From: Paractinoplanes aksuensis | GTDB taxonomy: Bacteria > Actinomycetota > Actinomycetes > Mycobacteriales > Micromonosporaceae | Reading direction: 5' to 3' | Assembly: GCF_024137025.1 (NCBI RefSeq) | Contig: NZ_JAMYJR010000031.1 | Location: 124,001 to 188,000, forward strand | DNA length: 64,000 nt | In this document: piece after piece, positions 42,401-50,840 of the stretch | Numbering within the stretch: the stretch's first letter is position 1 | How the letters are laid out: each line of letters starts with the position of its first letter | The notes under the pieces: model-generated | The model's database searches: none | What the model was told of the DNA's origin: nothing | What the model saw: only the letters and a program-made list of their open reading frames with translations | Translations under genes and position numbers: made by a program

Positions 42401-43115
42401 GGCCGAGCTCGGTCTCGCGGCCCACGAACGGCGCCTCGTCGCCCAGGCCGGAGCGGGTGCCCGGCGCGTCGTGCAGGCCGAGCAGCTCGAACGCCGGCAC
42501 CGGCTCGCGCTTGCCCTTGAGCCGCAGCGGTCGCAGCTGCCGCCACGAGGCCACGTGCCGGGTGCCGCCGCTGGTGCGCGAACCGGCGTAGACCGCGCCC
42601 ACGGCGGCCGCGTCGGCCAGCCGGGCGGCGGTGTTCACCGTGTCGCCGATGACTGTGTATTCGATCGAGGCCTGGATGCCCGCGACGACCTCGCCGGTGT
42701 TGAGGCCGACGCGCAGGCCGAGCGGGGCGCCGCCGCCGCGCTCGTCGTCGAGGACGCGGCGGACCGCGCGCTGCATGCTGAGGGCGGCCCGGACGGCCCG
42801 CTCGGCATCGTCCTCGTGGGCCACCGGGGCGCCGAAGACGGCCATGATGCCGTCGCCGGTCAGCTTGTCGACGTGGCCGCCGAAGGTCTTGACCGCCCCG
42901 GCCAGTGCGGCCAGCACCCGGTCGGTGACCGCGCCGACCCGTTCCGGGTCGAGATCCTCCGACCACGAGGTGAAGTCGGACAGGTCACCGAAGAGAACGG
43001 TGACGATGCGTCGCTCGGCCGCCGGCAGGGTCGCGGCCGCCGGCAGAGCCGCGCCGCAGTTGTGGCAGAAGCGGGCGCCGGGCACGGCGACGGTTCCACA
43101 CACAGGACAGGTCAC
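39477..43115 (-). CDS. Adenylate cyclase / AAA ATPase / TPR regulator
   Basis: A 1212-residue multidomain protein. It has an N-terminal zinc ribbon (CPVCGT and CHNCGAA), a class III nucleotidyl cyclase (about 36-215), a STAND-like ATPase with AEAGIGKSRFAGEV, and a long Ala/Leu/Arg helical C-terminus of TPR type. In the cyclase the metal Asp residues are in FGDLSDF and GDGIMAVFG, and the Asn/Arg transition-state pair in GDTVNTAARL. Lys in DKLTGDG with the Asp before TVN suggests ATP rather than GTP as substrate. The GTG overlaps the MBL gene stop (GTGA). It may feed the nearby Crp. Confidence 0.9.
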   Translation of the reverse strand: MTCPVCGTVAVPGARFCHNCGAALPAAATLPAAERRIVTVLFGDLSDFTSWSEDLDPERVGAVTDRVLAALAGAVKTFGGHVDKLTGDGIMAVFGAPVAHEDDAERAVRAALSMQRAVRRVLDDERGGGAPLGLRVGLNTGEVVAGIQASIEYTVIGDTVNTAARLADAAAVGAVYAGSRTSGGTRHVASWRQLRPLRLKGKREPVPAFELLGLHDAPGTRSGLGDEAPFVGRETELGRVAGRLAEAIDSGTSRVMVMTAEAGIGKSRFAGEVKRLAAGYDVGNGRYAAHTGARVLRVRCRAFGERRRFAPLADLVRKSVGLPKDVVATVGRSVVEERLRKLANRLGRDGEPARIDIDRLLALLGYGEAPANPVGPAAGADWQPSTKRADAEAMSSAVAELLSALAAEAPLVVIVDDLHDATASTVDALGRTLSLLDGPVVVLLLGRPELVRTAGALTRLADAEVHSLPPLRGADASRLLTSYLNGGKLPQPDTDRLLATAQGNPFYLAEMVTLLMERGALTPAVGANAAGKWQLADGSLGRQLLSRDLAAVLAARIDALPPEPRSVLRDAAVAGDSVPAGVIEALRERRASSDARPGAVAAVELERSIDELLQRRMLHRSRGGYAFTTPLMREAAYSGIGKADLAERHAYLSQWAAPESIERIGYDSAGRLTLTDNERDAFVATHAECAVELANAVRLRPEAAVREVAPLGVSALGRMARRALANIEPAASIEYAERAAALTPEGLPLPDQLVHARALLRLGRAEEALTQGERIAKNAADEPVNRAEALLVVGRAHEAMGDSGRAVAAWQEALEVATEAELLPERANAMRRLGMADFLAGRLSQASSRFAAAYQVTLAAGDRHGQAWALQNLAWVTTTRGDFAGTDAVLGRAARLFAELGDPVGRSWLRGTTAFARLLSGRLQESRRLARIFLPFGDRVGEAWAVGTLRAVEAYAASELGELAEADGEARRAYRDFNAVGDDWGRGLALVVRGAIARGLGELDHAYDLLTDALAYADRTGHPLLLGMAGTLRGFVSLNRGDLPGAEADARRVMSAVEPHNPMAPAQVGPRVLMAEARLRTGDAKTAMGLLAPIATDTGVPSLLFSRRHALASYAAALLADGRVEAALTWIERARQVNAEDVRSGVQAAMVHARVLAAADRCDDAQAAAEEAVLLAYSTEQTSERMAAEELRAALTAGPLEATVAYASDVPG

Positions 43116-43894
43116 AGCGGATCCAACCTGCCGCCGGGTGTTCCTGATTCCCCGTTTTTGTGATTGAGGTAATCCAGTTGCGCGGAGGCCGACCAGATGG
43201 CCGCAAATCGCACGGCCGGATCGATGTCCGGGTAGACGATGTCGACGACCTGCTCGGCGGTGCTCGCGCCGGCCGCCATCGCCGCTGTCACCTGCGCCAA
43301 TCGCTCCCGGCGGTGGGCCAGGTATTCCCGCGCGAGCGCGGCCACGTCAGTACGCGAAGGGCCGTGCCCCGGCAACATAAGAACATTCTCGTACGCGCTG
43401 AGCCGCTCGAGGCTGCCCAAATACGCACCCAGGTCGCCGTCCGGATGGGCAACAACCGTGGTGCCGCGCCCGAGAATCGTGTCGCCGGTGAACATCGCTG
43501 TCGTGTTCCCCGACTCGACCAGAAAACACACAGAATCCGACGTATGTCCCGGAGTGTCCAGGGTGGTGATGGAGAGGCCGCCGACGGTCATCTCGGCCGG
43601 GAGGGTCCCCGCGGCGAGCACCGGCGTGCCGCCCAGGATCTCGGAGAGCCGCGCCGCGCCCTCGACGTGATCATGGTGACCGTGGGTAATCAGGATGAAC
43701 TCGTACGGGCCGTGGTCGGCTATCCGGCGCAGGTGCCCCTCGTCGAGCGGGCCGGGGTCGATGACCGCGCCGTGAGTCGCGCCGGGGGCCCGCAGGACCC
43801 AGGTGTTGGTGCCGTCCAGCGTCATCGGGCCCGGGTTGGGCGCGCGCAACAGCGTCACCCAGCCCGGCAGCCCGTTCGGCGCGACACCCCCCAT
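43112..43894 (-). CDS. Metallo-beta-lactamase fold hydrolase
   Basis: A 260-residue cytoplasmic hydrolase equivalent to Rv3677c. The metal site HGHHDHVEGA is intact, with Asp/His ligands in PGHTSDSV, FTGDTILGRG and LPGHGPS. The C-terminal helical part resembles LACTB2-type enzymes, which have RNase activity in animals; the bacterial substrate is not established. The ATG at 43894 follows AGGA; longer in-frame starts exist but add unlikely sequence. It is coupled to the cyclase gene downstream. Confidence 0.9.
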   Translation of the reverse strand: MGGVAPNGLPGWVTLLRAPNPGPMTLDGTNTWVLRAPGATHGAVIDPGPLDEGHLRRIADHGPYEFILITHGHHDHVEGAARLSEILGGTPVLAAGTLPAEMTVGGLSITTLDTPGHTSDSVCFLVESGNTTAMFTGDTILGRGTTVVAHPDGDLGAYLGSLERLSAYENVLMLPGHGPSRTDVAALAREYLAHRRERLAQVTAAMAAGASTAEQVVDIVYPDIDPAVRFAAIWSASAQLDYLNHKNGESGTPGGRLDPL

Positions 43895-43992
43895 GCGCGA
43901 AATCCTACGTCGCGCATGGGGTTGAACAAGAGGACCGGATGTGCGATCTCCCTGTCCGCTCAGGTCACGCATTGCAACCGGAACGGCCGAAG

Positions 43993-44478
43993 CTACGCCA
44001 CCTCGACGATCATTTCGACCTCGACCGGGGCATTCAGGGGCAGTTCAGCCACGCCGACCGCGCTCCGGGCGTGCCGGCCCTGCTCGCCGAAGACGTCACC
44101 GAAGAGGTTCGACGCCCCGTTGATCACGGCGGGCTGACCGGTGAAGCCCGGGGCCGACGCCACGAAGCCGGTCAGCTTCACGACCTTGACGACCCGGCCC
44201 AGGCCGACCAGCGACTCGATCGCGGCCAGGCCGTTCAGCGCGCACAGGCGGGCCAGCTCGGTGCCCTGCTCGGTGGTGACCTCGGCCCCGACCTTGCCGG
44301 TGTGCGGCAACTTGCCCTCGACGAGCGGGAGCTGACCCGACACGTACACGTAATTGCCGCTCTGCACGGCCGGGACGTACGACGCCAGCGGCGGCACCAC
44401 CTTGGGCAGGGTCAGACCCAGCTCGGCCAGCTTCGCGTAGGCGTCGACGCCACCCTCGCCACTGATGGGCGTCGTCAT
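43993..44478 (-). CDS. RidA family protein (Rv3678c-like)
   Basis: A 161-residue RidA/YjgF-like protein with an N-terminal extension typical of the actinobacterial type. Conserved parts are VPAVQSGNYVYVSGQLPL, VVKVVKLTGFVASAPGF and SAVGVAELPLNAPVEVEMIVE. The family deaminates enamine/imine intermediates. It is coupled to the small upstream gene (ATGA) and lies 98 bp ahead of the MBL gene. Position and length match Rv3678c. Confidence 0.92.
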   Translation of the reverse strand: MTTPISGEGGVDAYAKLAELGLTLPKVVPPLASYVPAVQSGNYVYVSGQLPLVEGKLPHTGKVGAEVTTEQGTELARLCALNGLAAIESLVGLGRVVKVVKLTGFVASAPGFTGQPAVINGASNLFGDVFGEQGRHARSAVGVAELPLNAPVEVEMIVEVA

Positions 44479-44630
44479 GACTTGGGCCGCTTCATGTACG
44501 CGACCAGCTGCTCAGCGTTCGGGCCGGGCACCACCTGTACGAGTTCCCAGCCGTCCTCGCCCCAGTTGTCGAGGATCTGCTTGGTCGCGTGGACCAGCAG
44601 GGGCACGGTCACGTACTCCCACTTCTGCAT
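44475..44630 (-). CDS. Small DUF4177-like protein (51 residues)
   Basis: A short gene whose product begins MQKWEYVTVPLLVHATKQ and ends VAYMKRPKS. The pattern W-E-Y-x-T...NxWGEDGWELVQVV is the DUF4177 signature. GGGAG lies 9 nt before the ATG at 44630, and its stop overlaps the RidA start. A gene of similar size (Rv3678A) lies in the same place in M. tuberculosis. Function unknown. Confidence 0.88.
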   Translation of the reverse strand: MQKWEYVTVPLLVHATKQILDNWGEDGWELVQVVPGPNAEQLVAYMKRPKS

Positions 44631-44748
44631 GCTCGCCTACTCCCTAATAGTCGGTACCTCGGCCAGCTTAGGGCCCTGGAGGGGGTGGGTTTGGCTAGGC
44701 TGATCGAGCCTCGGAGCGGACCGAGACCGGGAGATCACGGAGGGCGAC

Positions 44749-45579
44749 ATGACGCAGCCACCGGGCGAGTGGCCGCCGCCTGCCCCGCCCTCGGACGTGC
44801 CCGCCCCGGCGCCGCCTGTGATCGACTTCATCGACGCCGCGCCCGAGCCGGACGACACCGCTTATCCCCCGTCCGGCGCGTTCGCCGACGAGGCCGCGCC
44901 GCACGAGGCGACCCAGGTGATCCCGGCCGAGCCCGGCGGCGGCTGGCAGCCGGCCCCCGCCACCGCGCCCTGGCACGCCCAGCACGAGGCGCCCGGCGAG
45001 TGGCAGACCACGCCGCCCGAGCATCTGGCCTGGCAGCACTCGATCCCGGCCGAGAACCCGAGCCCTCAGCCGCCCGAGCCGATCTGGGCCGGCGCCCCGC
45101 AGCCCTACCAGGTGCCCCTCGAGCCGGACGGCGCGCGCCGCCGCCGGGGCCCGCTCTTCATCTCGCTGGCGCTCGTCGGCACGCTGTTTCTGTGTGGCGG
45201 CGGCGCCGTCTCGGCCTATTTCCTGCTGCGGGACGCCGACAACCCGGGCTCGCCCGACCCGGCCACGGCGGTCGACCGGTTCCTCACCGCGGTCTACACC
45301 GAGCAGGACGCCGCCGCGGCCGACGATCTGGTCTGCCGCGAGGCGCGGGACGAGACGAAGATCGCCGACCGGGTCTCCGACATCAAGGCGTACGCCGACG
45401 GCTATTCCGACCCGGTGTTCCGCTGGGCCGACCCCAAGGTCTCCGACAACTCCGACGACCGCGCGCTGGTCTCGGTCGAGCTCACCATGTCCACGGCCGA
45501 CGAGAAGACGTCGTCGCAGGATCTCGAGTTCACCGTGATCCGCAAGACCGGCTGGCTGGTCTGCGAGGTGGCCGGCTGA
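44749..45579 (+). CDS. Proline-rich membrane-anchored protein with NTF2-like domain
   Basis: A 276-residue protein with about 130 residues of Pro/Ala/Glu-rich cytoplasmic sequence, a basic patch (ARRRRG), one membrane helix (about 138-160, LFLCGGGAVSAYFLL) and an external domain from DPATAVDRFLTAVYTEQD to KTGWLVCEVAG with two Cys. It has the same architecture as the protein at 6572-7120. The ATG at 44749 has GGAGG 6 nt upstream. It lies between the small DUF4177-like gene and the ArsA-like pair, a position without a mycobacterial counterpart that I know of. Confidence 0.75.
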   Translation: MTQPPGEWPPPAPPSDVPAPAPPVIDFIDAAPEPDDTAYPPSGAFADEAAPHEATQVIPAEPGGGWQPAPATAPWHAQHEAPGEWQTTPPEHLAWQHSIPAENPSPQPPEPIWAGAPQPYQVPLEPDGARRRRGPLFISLALVGTLFLCGGGAVSAYFLLRDADNPGSPDPATAVDRFLTAVYTEQDAAAADDLVCREARDETKIADRVSDIKAYADGYSDPVFRWADPKVSDNSDDRALVSVELTMSTADEKTSSQDLEFTVIRKTGWLVCEVAG

Positions 45580-45602
45580 CCGGCCGCCGTACCGTTGAGG
45601 CC

Positions 45603-46556
45603 ATGGGTGAGCACGTCAGCAGATGGCCGGCACGACTGCATGTGGTGACCGGCAAGGGCGGCACCGGCAAGACCAGCGTGGCCGCGGCCCTGGCCCTGGG
45701 CCTGGCCGCGGGGGGCAAGCGCACGCTGCTGGTCGAGGTCGAGGGGCGGCAGGGCATCGCCCAGCTCTTCGAGACCGAGCCGCTGCCCTACAAAGAGCTG
45801 CGGATCGCCAAGGTGGCCGGCGGCGGCGAGGTGCGCGCGCTGGCCGTCGACCCCGAGGAGGCCCTCCTCGAATATCTCGACATGTTCTACCACCTGGGCG
45901 CGGCCGGCCGGGCGCTGCGCAAGGTGGGCGCGATCGACTTCGCCACCACCATCGCCCCCGGTCTGCGTGACGTGCTGCTCACCGGCAAGGTGAAAGAGGC
46001 CACGACCCGATCCCAGGACGGCAAACGGGCGTACGACGCGGTCGTGCTCGACGCCCCGCCGACCGGCCGCATCGGCCGGTTCCTCAACGTCACGGCCGAG
46101 ACGGCCAAGCTGGCCAAGATGGGCCCGATCAAGACGCAGAGCGACGGTGTCGCCTCCCTGCTGCGCTCGCCGATCACCTCGGTGCACGTGGTCACCCTGC
46201 TCGAAGAGATGCCGGTGCAAGAGACGCTGGACGCGATCGCCGAGCTCAGCGCCCTGCACATCCCAATCGGCCGGATCGTGCTCAACGCCACCCGGCCCGC
46301 CCTGGTGGCCGGGGGCAAGGTGACCAAGGCCGAGCTCAAGCGGGGCCTGACCGAGGCCGGGCTGCCCGCCGACGCGGCCACCGTCACCGGCCTGGCGACC
46401 GAGGTCCGGGCCCACCAGACCCGGCAGGAGCTGGAAGAGACCTTGCGCACGGAACTGACCGAGACGGGCCGCCCCCTGGTCGAGCTTCCACTGCTGTCCG
46501 GCGGGGTCGACCAGGCCGGGCTGGACGAACTGGCCGCGGCGCTCATGCGTGCGTGA
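45603..46556 (+). CDS. ArsA/Get3-like ATPase (Rv3679-like)
   Basis: A 317-residue P-loop ATPase of the ArsA/GET3 group. It has the deviant Walker A GKGGTGKTS near the N-terminus, VEVEGRQGIAQLF and the switch-like VVLDAPPTGRIGRFL. The mycobacterial pair Rv3679/Rv3680 forms a heteromeric complex linked to metabolite (glycerol) tolerance; no arsenite-binding Cys are evident here. The next gene encodes the partner, 49 bp downstream. Confidence 0.9.
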   Translation: MGEHVSRWPARLHVVTGKGGTGKTSVAAALALGLAAGGKRTLLVEVEGRQGIAQLFETEPLPYKELRIAKVAGGGEVRALAVDPEEALLEYLDMFYHLGAAGRALRKVGAIDFATTIAPGLRDVLLTGKVKEATTRSQDGKRAYDAVVLDAPPTGRIGRFLNVTAETAKLAKMGPIKTQSDGVASLLRSPITSVHVVTLLEEMPVQETLDAIAELSALHIPIGRIVLNATRPALVAGGKVTKAELKRGLTEAGLPADAATVTGLATEVRAHQTRQELEETLRTELTETGRPLVELPLLSGGVDQAGLDELAAALMRA

Positions 46557-46605
46557 CCGGCCACAGTCACCGTGCGCCGGATCAACTACGGCCTACCATT
46601 GAGTA

Positions 46606-47739
46606 GTGGCTGAAGTGAGCACGCAACGACTCGATGTCGACGGTCTGCTCGCCGACCCGTCCACCCGCATCGTCGTGTGCTGCGGCGCCGGCGGGGTGGG
46701 CAAGACGACCACCGCGGCCGCGCTCGGGCTGCGGGCGGCCGAGGTGCACGGGCGCCGCACGGTGGTGCTCACCATCGACCCGGCCCGCCGGCTGGCCCAG
46801 TCCATGGGCCTCAGCGAGCTCGACAACACCCCGCGCCAGGTCAAGGGCATCGACGGCGACAACGGCGGCGAGCTGCACGCCATGATGCTCGACATGAAGC
46901 GCACCTTCGACGAGGTGGTGCAGCAGCACACCACGCCGCAGCGCGCTCAAGAGATCTTCGCCAACCCGTTCTACCAGGCCATGAGCTCCACCTTCGCCGG
47001 CACGCAGGAATACATGGCGATGGAGAAGCTGGGTCAGCTGCGGGCCACCGACGAGTGGGACCTGATCGTGGTCGACACGCCGCCGTCGCGCTCGGCGCTC
47101 GACTTCCTCGACGCGCCGGCCCGGTTGTCCCGCTTCCTGGACGGCCGGATGCTGCGCATGCTGCTGGCTCCGGCCCGCGGCGGCCGCAGCATGTTCAGCC
47201 TGGTCACTGCATCTTTCGGACTTTTTTCCCGTACGGTGCAAAAGGTCCTGGGCGCCCAGTTGCTCACCGACCTGTCCGGGTTCGTGGCCGCGCTCGACTC
47301 GATGTTCGGCGGCTTCCGGCAGCGGGCCGACCAGACGTACCGGATCCTGCAGGACCCGCAGACCGCGTTCCTGCTGGTGGCCGCGCCCGAACGGGATGCC
47401 GTACGCGAAGCCGCCTATTTCGCCGAGCGCCTGGTCGCCGAGCGGATGCCGCTGGCCGGCCTGGTCCTCAACCGCATGCACCGCTCCGAGGTGCCCGGGC
47501 TCTCGGCCGAGGCGTCGCTGGCCGCGGCCGAGGCGCTGACCGCCGCCGGTGACCAGCCGCTGACCGCCGACGCGCTGCGCATTCACGCCGACCTGGTGCG
47601 CCAGACCGAGCGCGAGCAGCTGGTCGCGGCCAAGTTCATCGACGCCTTCCCGGCCGTGCCGACGGTGTCGGTCACGGCACAGCCCGCCGACGTGCATGAC
47701 GTCGACGGGCTGCGGACGATCGGCTCGCTCCTGGCGTGA
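46606..47739 (+). CDS. ArsA/Get3-like ATPase (Rv3680-like)
   Basis: Second member of the pair, 377 residues. Walker A is GAGGVGKTTT, followed by VVLTIDPARRLAQSMGL and WDLIVVDTPPSRSALDFLD. The signature Lys of the deviant P-loop is not at the usual position (GAGGVGKT rather than GKGGVGKT), so the two subunits may differ in catalysis. The GTG at 46606 is used. The stop lies 3 bp from the convergent whiB stop. Confidence 0.9.
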   Translation: MAEVSTQRLDVDGLLADPSTRIVVCCGAGGVGKTTTAAALGLRAAEVHGRRTVVLTIDPARRLAQSMGLSELDNTPRQVKGIDGDNGGELHAMMLDMKRTFDEVVQQHTTPQRAQEIFANPFYQAMSSTFAGTQEYMAMEKLGQLRATDEWDLIVVDTPPSRSALDFLDAPARLSRFLDGRMLRMLLAPARGGRSMFSLVTASFGLFSRTVQKVLGAQLLTDLSGFVAALDSMFGGFRQRADQTYRILQDPQTAFLLVAAPERDAVREAAYFAERLVAERMPLAGLVLNRMHRSEVPGLSAEASLAAAEALTAAGDQPLTADALRIHADLVRQTEREQLVAAKFIDAFPAVPTVSVTAQPADVHDVDGLRTIGSLLA

Positions 47740-47742
47740 GGC

Positions 47743-48045
47743 TCAGCGGGTGGGGACCAGCACCTTGTCGGCGCCCTTGTCCTTCATCGCGGCCTCGAAC
47801 ATCTTGCGCCAGCTCGCCACGTGCGGGTGACGGCGCAGCAGCGCCCGCCGCTCCCGCTCGGTCATGCCTCCCCAGACGCCGAACTCGATCCTGTTGTCCA
47901 GGGCATCGGCGAGGCACTCGTAGCGGACCGGGCAGCTGCGGCAGATTCTCTTCGCCACGTTCTGCTCGGCGCCCTGCACGAACAGCGCGTCAGGGTCGCC
48001 ACTCTGACACGCCGCCATGCTGGGCCAGTCGCTGATCATCCCCAT
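47743..48045 (-). CDS. WhiB family iron-sulfur regulator (WhiB4-like)
   Basis: A 100-residue WhiB protein. The four cluster Cys are in MAACQSG and ICRSCPVRYEC, followed by the GVWGGMTERERR turn, then a basic C-terminus for DNA contact. WhiB proteins hold a [4Fe-4S] cluster that senses O2 or NO. Position between the ArsA-like pair and ponA2 identifies it with WhiB4 (Rv3681c), a redox regulator. The ATG at 48045 is used; an ATG two codons later is possible. Confidence 0.93.
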   Translation of the reverse strand: MGMISDWPSMAACQSGDPDALFVQGAEQNVAKRICRSCPVRYECLADALDNRIEFGVWGGMTERERRALLRRHPHVASWRKMFEAAMKDKGADKVLVPTR

Positions 48046-48360
48046 GTGTAAACGTCCCCCCTTGCGTTACCCCCTGACGTCCACCGCCCTTTTGTCCCCC
48101 GGGCCGTGCGGACGTCGTGCGACAAGCTCGCCGGACCATCATGCTCCGTAGTCGGGCGATTACGCAACGTTGTACCTGAAATACGTACAGCTCGGTGGTT
48201 CCGGGCAAACGCCACGAAGCTCAGGACGCCCGCTCCGGTGCGGACCCGGTGCGCTTCCCGGATATCCCCCCAAGATCTCGGCGGACGGGGCAGACTAATC
48301 GGGGCGAAGCGTGACCTTTCCGATGGGTCGTCACGTGCTTTCTTCGCGTACCCTGCTCGG
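48046..48360. promoter_or_regulatory. Divergent whiB/ponA2 control region
   Basis: This 315-bp gap holds the promoters of both genes. An AT-richer stretch at 48160-48195 (with TTGTACCTGAAATACGTACAG) contains two GTAC elements in an imperfect inverted arrangement. No coding frame is convincing here, and I cannot assign promoter boxes firmly. Confidence 0.4.
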
Positions 48361-50784
48361 GTGACCTCCTGGATGCGCAGACGCGATCACAACATTTTCG
48401 CCAACGCGACCTCGTTGCTGATCTGCGGCTTACTCGCCGGCGTCGTCGTCGCGGCCGCCGCTTTCCCCGCCGCCGCGATGTCCGGCCTGGCCGCCAAGGC
48501 CGGCGGCGAGACCTTCGCGCAGCTGCCCAGTGAGCTCAAGGACTTCAGCTCCCCGCAGATCACCCGGATCTACGCCGCGGACAAGAAGACGCAGATCTCC
48601 CAGTTCTACGACGAGTTCCGCAGCGACGTCCGCCTCAAGGACATGGCGAAGTTCATGCCCGACGCGATGGTCGCCGCCGAGGACCGCGAGTTCTACAACC
48701 ACAACGGCGTCGACCTCAAGGGTGTCGCCCGCGCGTTCGTCAACAACAGCGGCAAGTCGGAGTCCAAGCAGGGCGCCTCGACGATCACCATGCAGTACGT
48801 GCGGATGTCGCTGGCCTACTCGGCCACCAACCCGCAAGAGGTCGTCGACGCCACCAAGGACACCCCGAAGCGCAAAGTCACCGAGATGAAGTACGCGCTC
48901 CAGGTCGAGAAAGAGCTCAGCAAAGAGCAGATCATCGAGCGCTACCTCAACATCGCGCCGTTCGGCAACCAGACCTACGGGGTCTACGCGGCCAGCCAGG
49001 TCTACTTCAACAAGAAGCCCAAGGACCTGACGGCCGGCCAGGCCGCGATGCTGGCCGGCATGGTCAAGGCGCCCTCGAGCTTCAACCCGACCACCAAGGC
49101 CGGGTACGACCAGATCAAGCAGCGCCGCGACAACTACATCCTCCCGGCCATGGTCGAGCTGGGGAAGATCACCCAGGCCGAGGCTGACAAGGCCAAGAAA
49201 GAGGCGATCCCGCGCCAGGTCAAGCCGGTCGGCAACGGCTGTGTGTCGGTGGCCAACAACAACTGGGGCTTCTTCTGCGACTACTTCTACCGCTGGTGGA
49301 TGGAGCAGGAGGCCTTCGGCGCCACCCCGTTCGACCGGGAACGCCGCCTCAAGAGCGGTGGCTACCGCATCATCACGACGCTCGACCTCAACGCGCAGGC
49401 CGACGCCCGCAAGCGGATCAACAAGCGGATCAAGGACGACAACAAGAACGCCCTGCTGCTGGCCGCGACCGAGCCCGGCACCGGCAAGGTGCGCCTGCTG
49501 GCGGCCAACCGCAAGTACAAGCTGCCCGACCCGGCCAAGCCGAACCCGCTGTCCTCGGACAAGAAGAAGGCCAAGGCGGGCGTACGCGCGACGTACCCCA
49601 ACACGACCAACCCGCTGCTCAGCGGCGGCGGTGACATCAACGGATACCAGGCCGGCTCGGTGTTCAAGATCTTCACGATCATCGCCGCGCTAGAGAAGGG
49701 CTACCCGCTGGCCTACCCGATCAAGGCCGAGAAGCGCTACAAATCGGGTTACATCATCAGCTCCCGCAGCGACTCGGCCTGCCCCGGCACCCACTTCTGG
49801 TGCCCGAGCAACTCGGGCGGCGGCGGTGAGGGCGTCTACAACATGCACTCGGCCTTCGCGAAGTCCATCAACACGTACTTCGTGCCCCTCGAGGAACAGG
49901 TCGGCGCCGAGAACGTGGTGGCCGTGGCCAAACGGTTCGGTGTCCAGTTCCGCGTCAAGCAGGACGCCGACTTCGCCAACAACACGGTGGCGGCCAACCA
50001 ATGGGGCGCCTTCACCCTGGGCGTGAGCGCCTCGACCCCGCTCGACATGGCCAACGCGTACGCCACCCTGGCCGGCGACGGCATGTACTGCGAGCCGACG
50101 CCGATCGAACAGATCACCACCCAGGACGGCAACAAGCTCGACATCGGCAAACCCCGCTGCATCAGGGCGACCAGCAAAGACGTGGCCCGAGCGGCGCTGG
50201 ACGCCGCCCGCTGCCCGGTCGGCGACTCGGCCCAGATGGGCCGCTGCAACGGCGCCACCGCCCGCCAGACCAAGTCGACGGTCAAGCACCCGGTCTTCGG
50301 CAAGACCGGCACCACGGACGCCGACAAGACGGCCGCCCTGATCGCCGGCACCACGTCCCTGGTCGTGGCCGGCTACCTGGTCAACCCCGACTGGCCCGAC
50401 CACCGCGACCGCATGTCGCACGACATCGTCAACCCGGCGGTCTACCAGACCCTTGGCGACTTCATGGACGGCAAGCCCAAGGAACAGTTCAAAGAGCCGG
50501 AAAACCGAAAGATCGCCTACGGCGACCAACGCTCCATCCCGAACGTCGAGTGCGACTCGATCGACGGCGCCCGCAACCGCCTGGAAGACGCCGGCTTCGA
50601 CGTCTCCATCGGCAGCGAACAAGAATCAACCTGCCCCGCCGGCACAGCCGCCGGCACGAGCCCCGACGGCCGAACCATCAAGGGCGGCTTCGTCATCATC
50701 CACCCGGCCAAGGCCAAAGCCGGCCCCCCAGCCGGCGACCCCAACACCCCCGGCGGCCCACCCTCAGGCCGACCGCGGCGGTAA
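48361..50784 (+). CDS. ponA2: Bifunctional class A penicillin-binding protein with PASTA domain
   Basis: A 807-residue peptidoglycan synthase equivalent to Rv3682. After a membrane helix (about 13-40), the glycosyltransferase domain shows AAEDREFYNHNGVDLKG, GASTITMQYVRM and RYLNIAPFGNQTYGV. The transpeptidase has SxxK as SVFK in YQAGSVFKIFT, SxN in AKSINTYFV and KTG in FGKTGTTDADK. A C-terminal PASTA domain (IPNVECDSIDGARNRLEDAG) and a Pro/Gly tail follow. The GTG at 48361 fits the short cytoplasmic head; open sequence upstream lacks coding features. A perfect 22-bp terminator follows. Confidence 0.95.
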   Translation: MTSWMRRRDHNIFANATSLLICGLLAGVVVAAAAFPAAAMSGLAAKAGGETFAQLPSELKDFSSPQITRIYAADKKTQISQFYDEFRSDVRLKDMAKFMPDAMVAAEDREFYNHNGVDLKGVARAFVNNSGKSESKQGASTITMQYVRMSLAYSATNPQEVVDATKDTPKRKVTEMKYALQVEKELSKEQIIERYLNIAPFGNQTYGVYAASQVYFNKKPKDLTAGQAAMLAGMVKAPSSFNPTTKAGYDQIKQRRDNYILPAMVELGKITQAEADKAKKEAIPRQVKPVGNGCVSVANNNWGFFCDYFYRWWMEQEAFGATPFDRERRLKSGGYRIITTLDLNAQADARKRINKRIKDDNKNALLLAATEPGTGKVRLLAANRKYKLPDPAKPNPLSSDKKKAKAGVRATYPNTTNPLLSGGGDINGYQAGSVFKIFTIIAALEKGYPLAYPIKAEKRYKSGYIISSRSDSACPGTHFWCPSNSGGGGEGVYNMHSAFAKSINTYFVPLEEQVGAENVVAVAKRFGVQFRVKQDADFANNTVAANQWGAFTLGVSASTPLDMANAYATLAGDGMYCEPTPIEQITTQDGNKLDIGKPRCIRATSKDVARAALDAARCPVGDSAQMGRCNGATARQTKSTVKHPVFGKTGTTDADKTAALIAGTTSLVVAGYLVNPDWPDHRDRMSHDIVNPAVYQTLGDFMDGKPKEQFKEPENRKIAYGDQRSIPNVECDSIDGARNRLEDAGFDVSIGSEQESTCPAGTAAGTSPDGRTIKGGFVIIHPAKAKAGPPAGDPNTPGGPPSGRPRR

Positions 50785-50790
50785 AGCAGT

Positions 50791-50840
50791 AAACGCAAAG
50801 GGCGGGACGTCTTCCAGACGTCCCGCCCTTTGCGTTTAAG
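50791..50840. terminator. Perfect 22-bp inverted-repeat terminator after ponA2
   Basis: 50791-50812 and 50816-50837 are exact complements (loop TCC). The ends are A- and T-rich (AAACG and CGTTT), so the hairpin can terminate in both directions. It starts 6 bp after the ponA2 stop. Confidence 0.92.

Noticed and set aside
39357..43163. 1268-codon open frame antisense to the cyclase/ATPase gene
   Set aside because: Low-complexity His/Gly/Arg-rich translation without any domain; shadow of the real gene.
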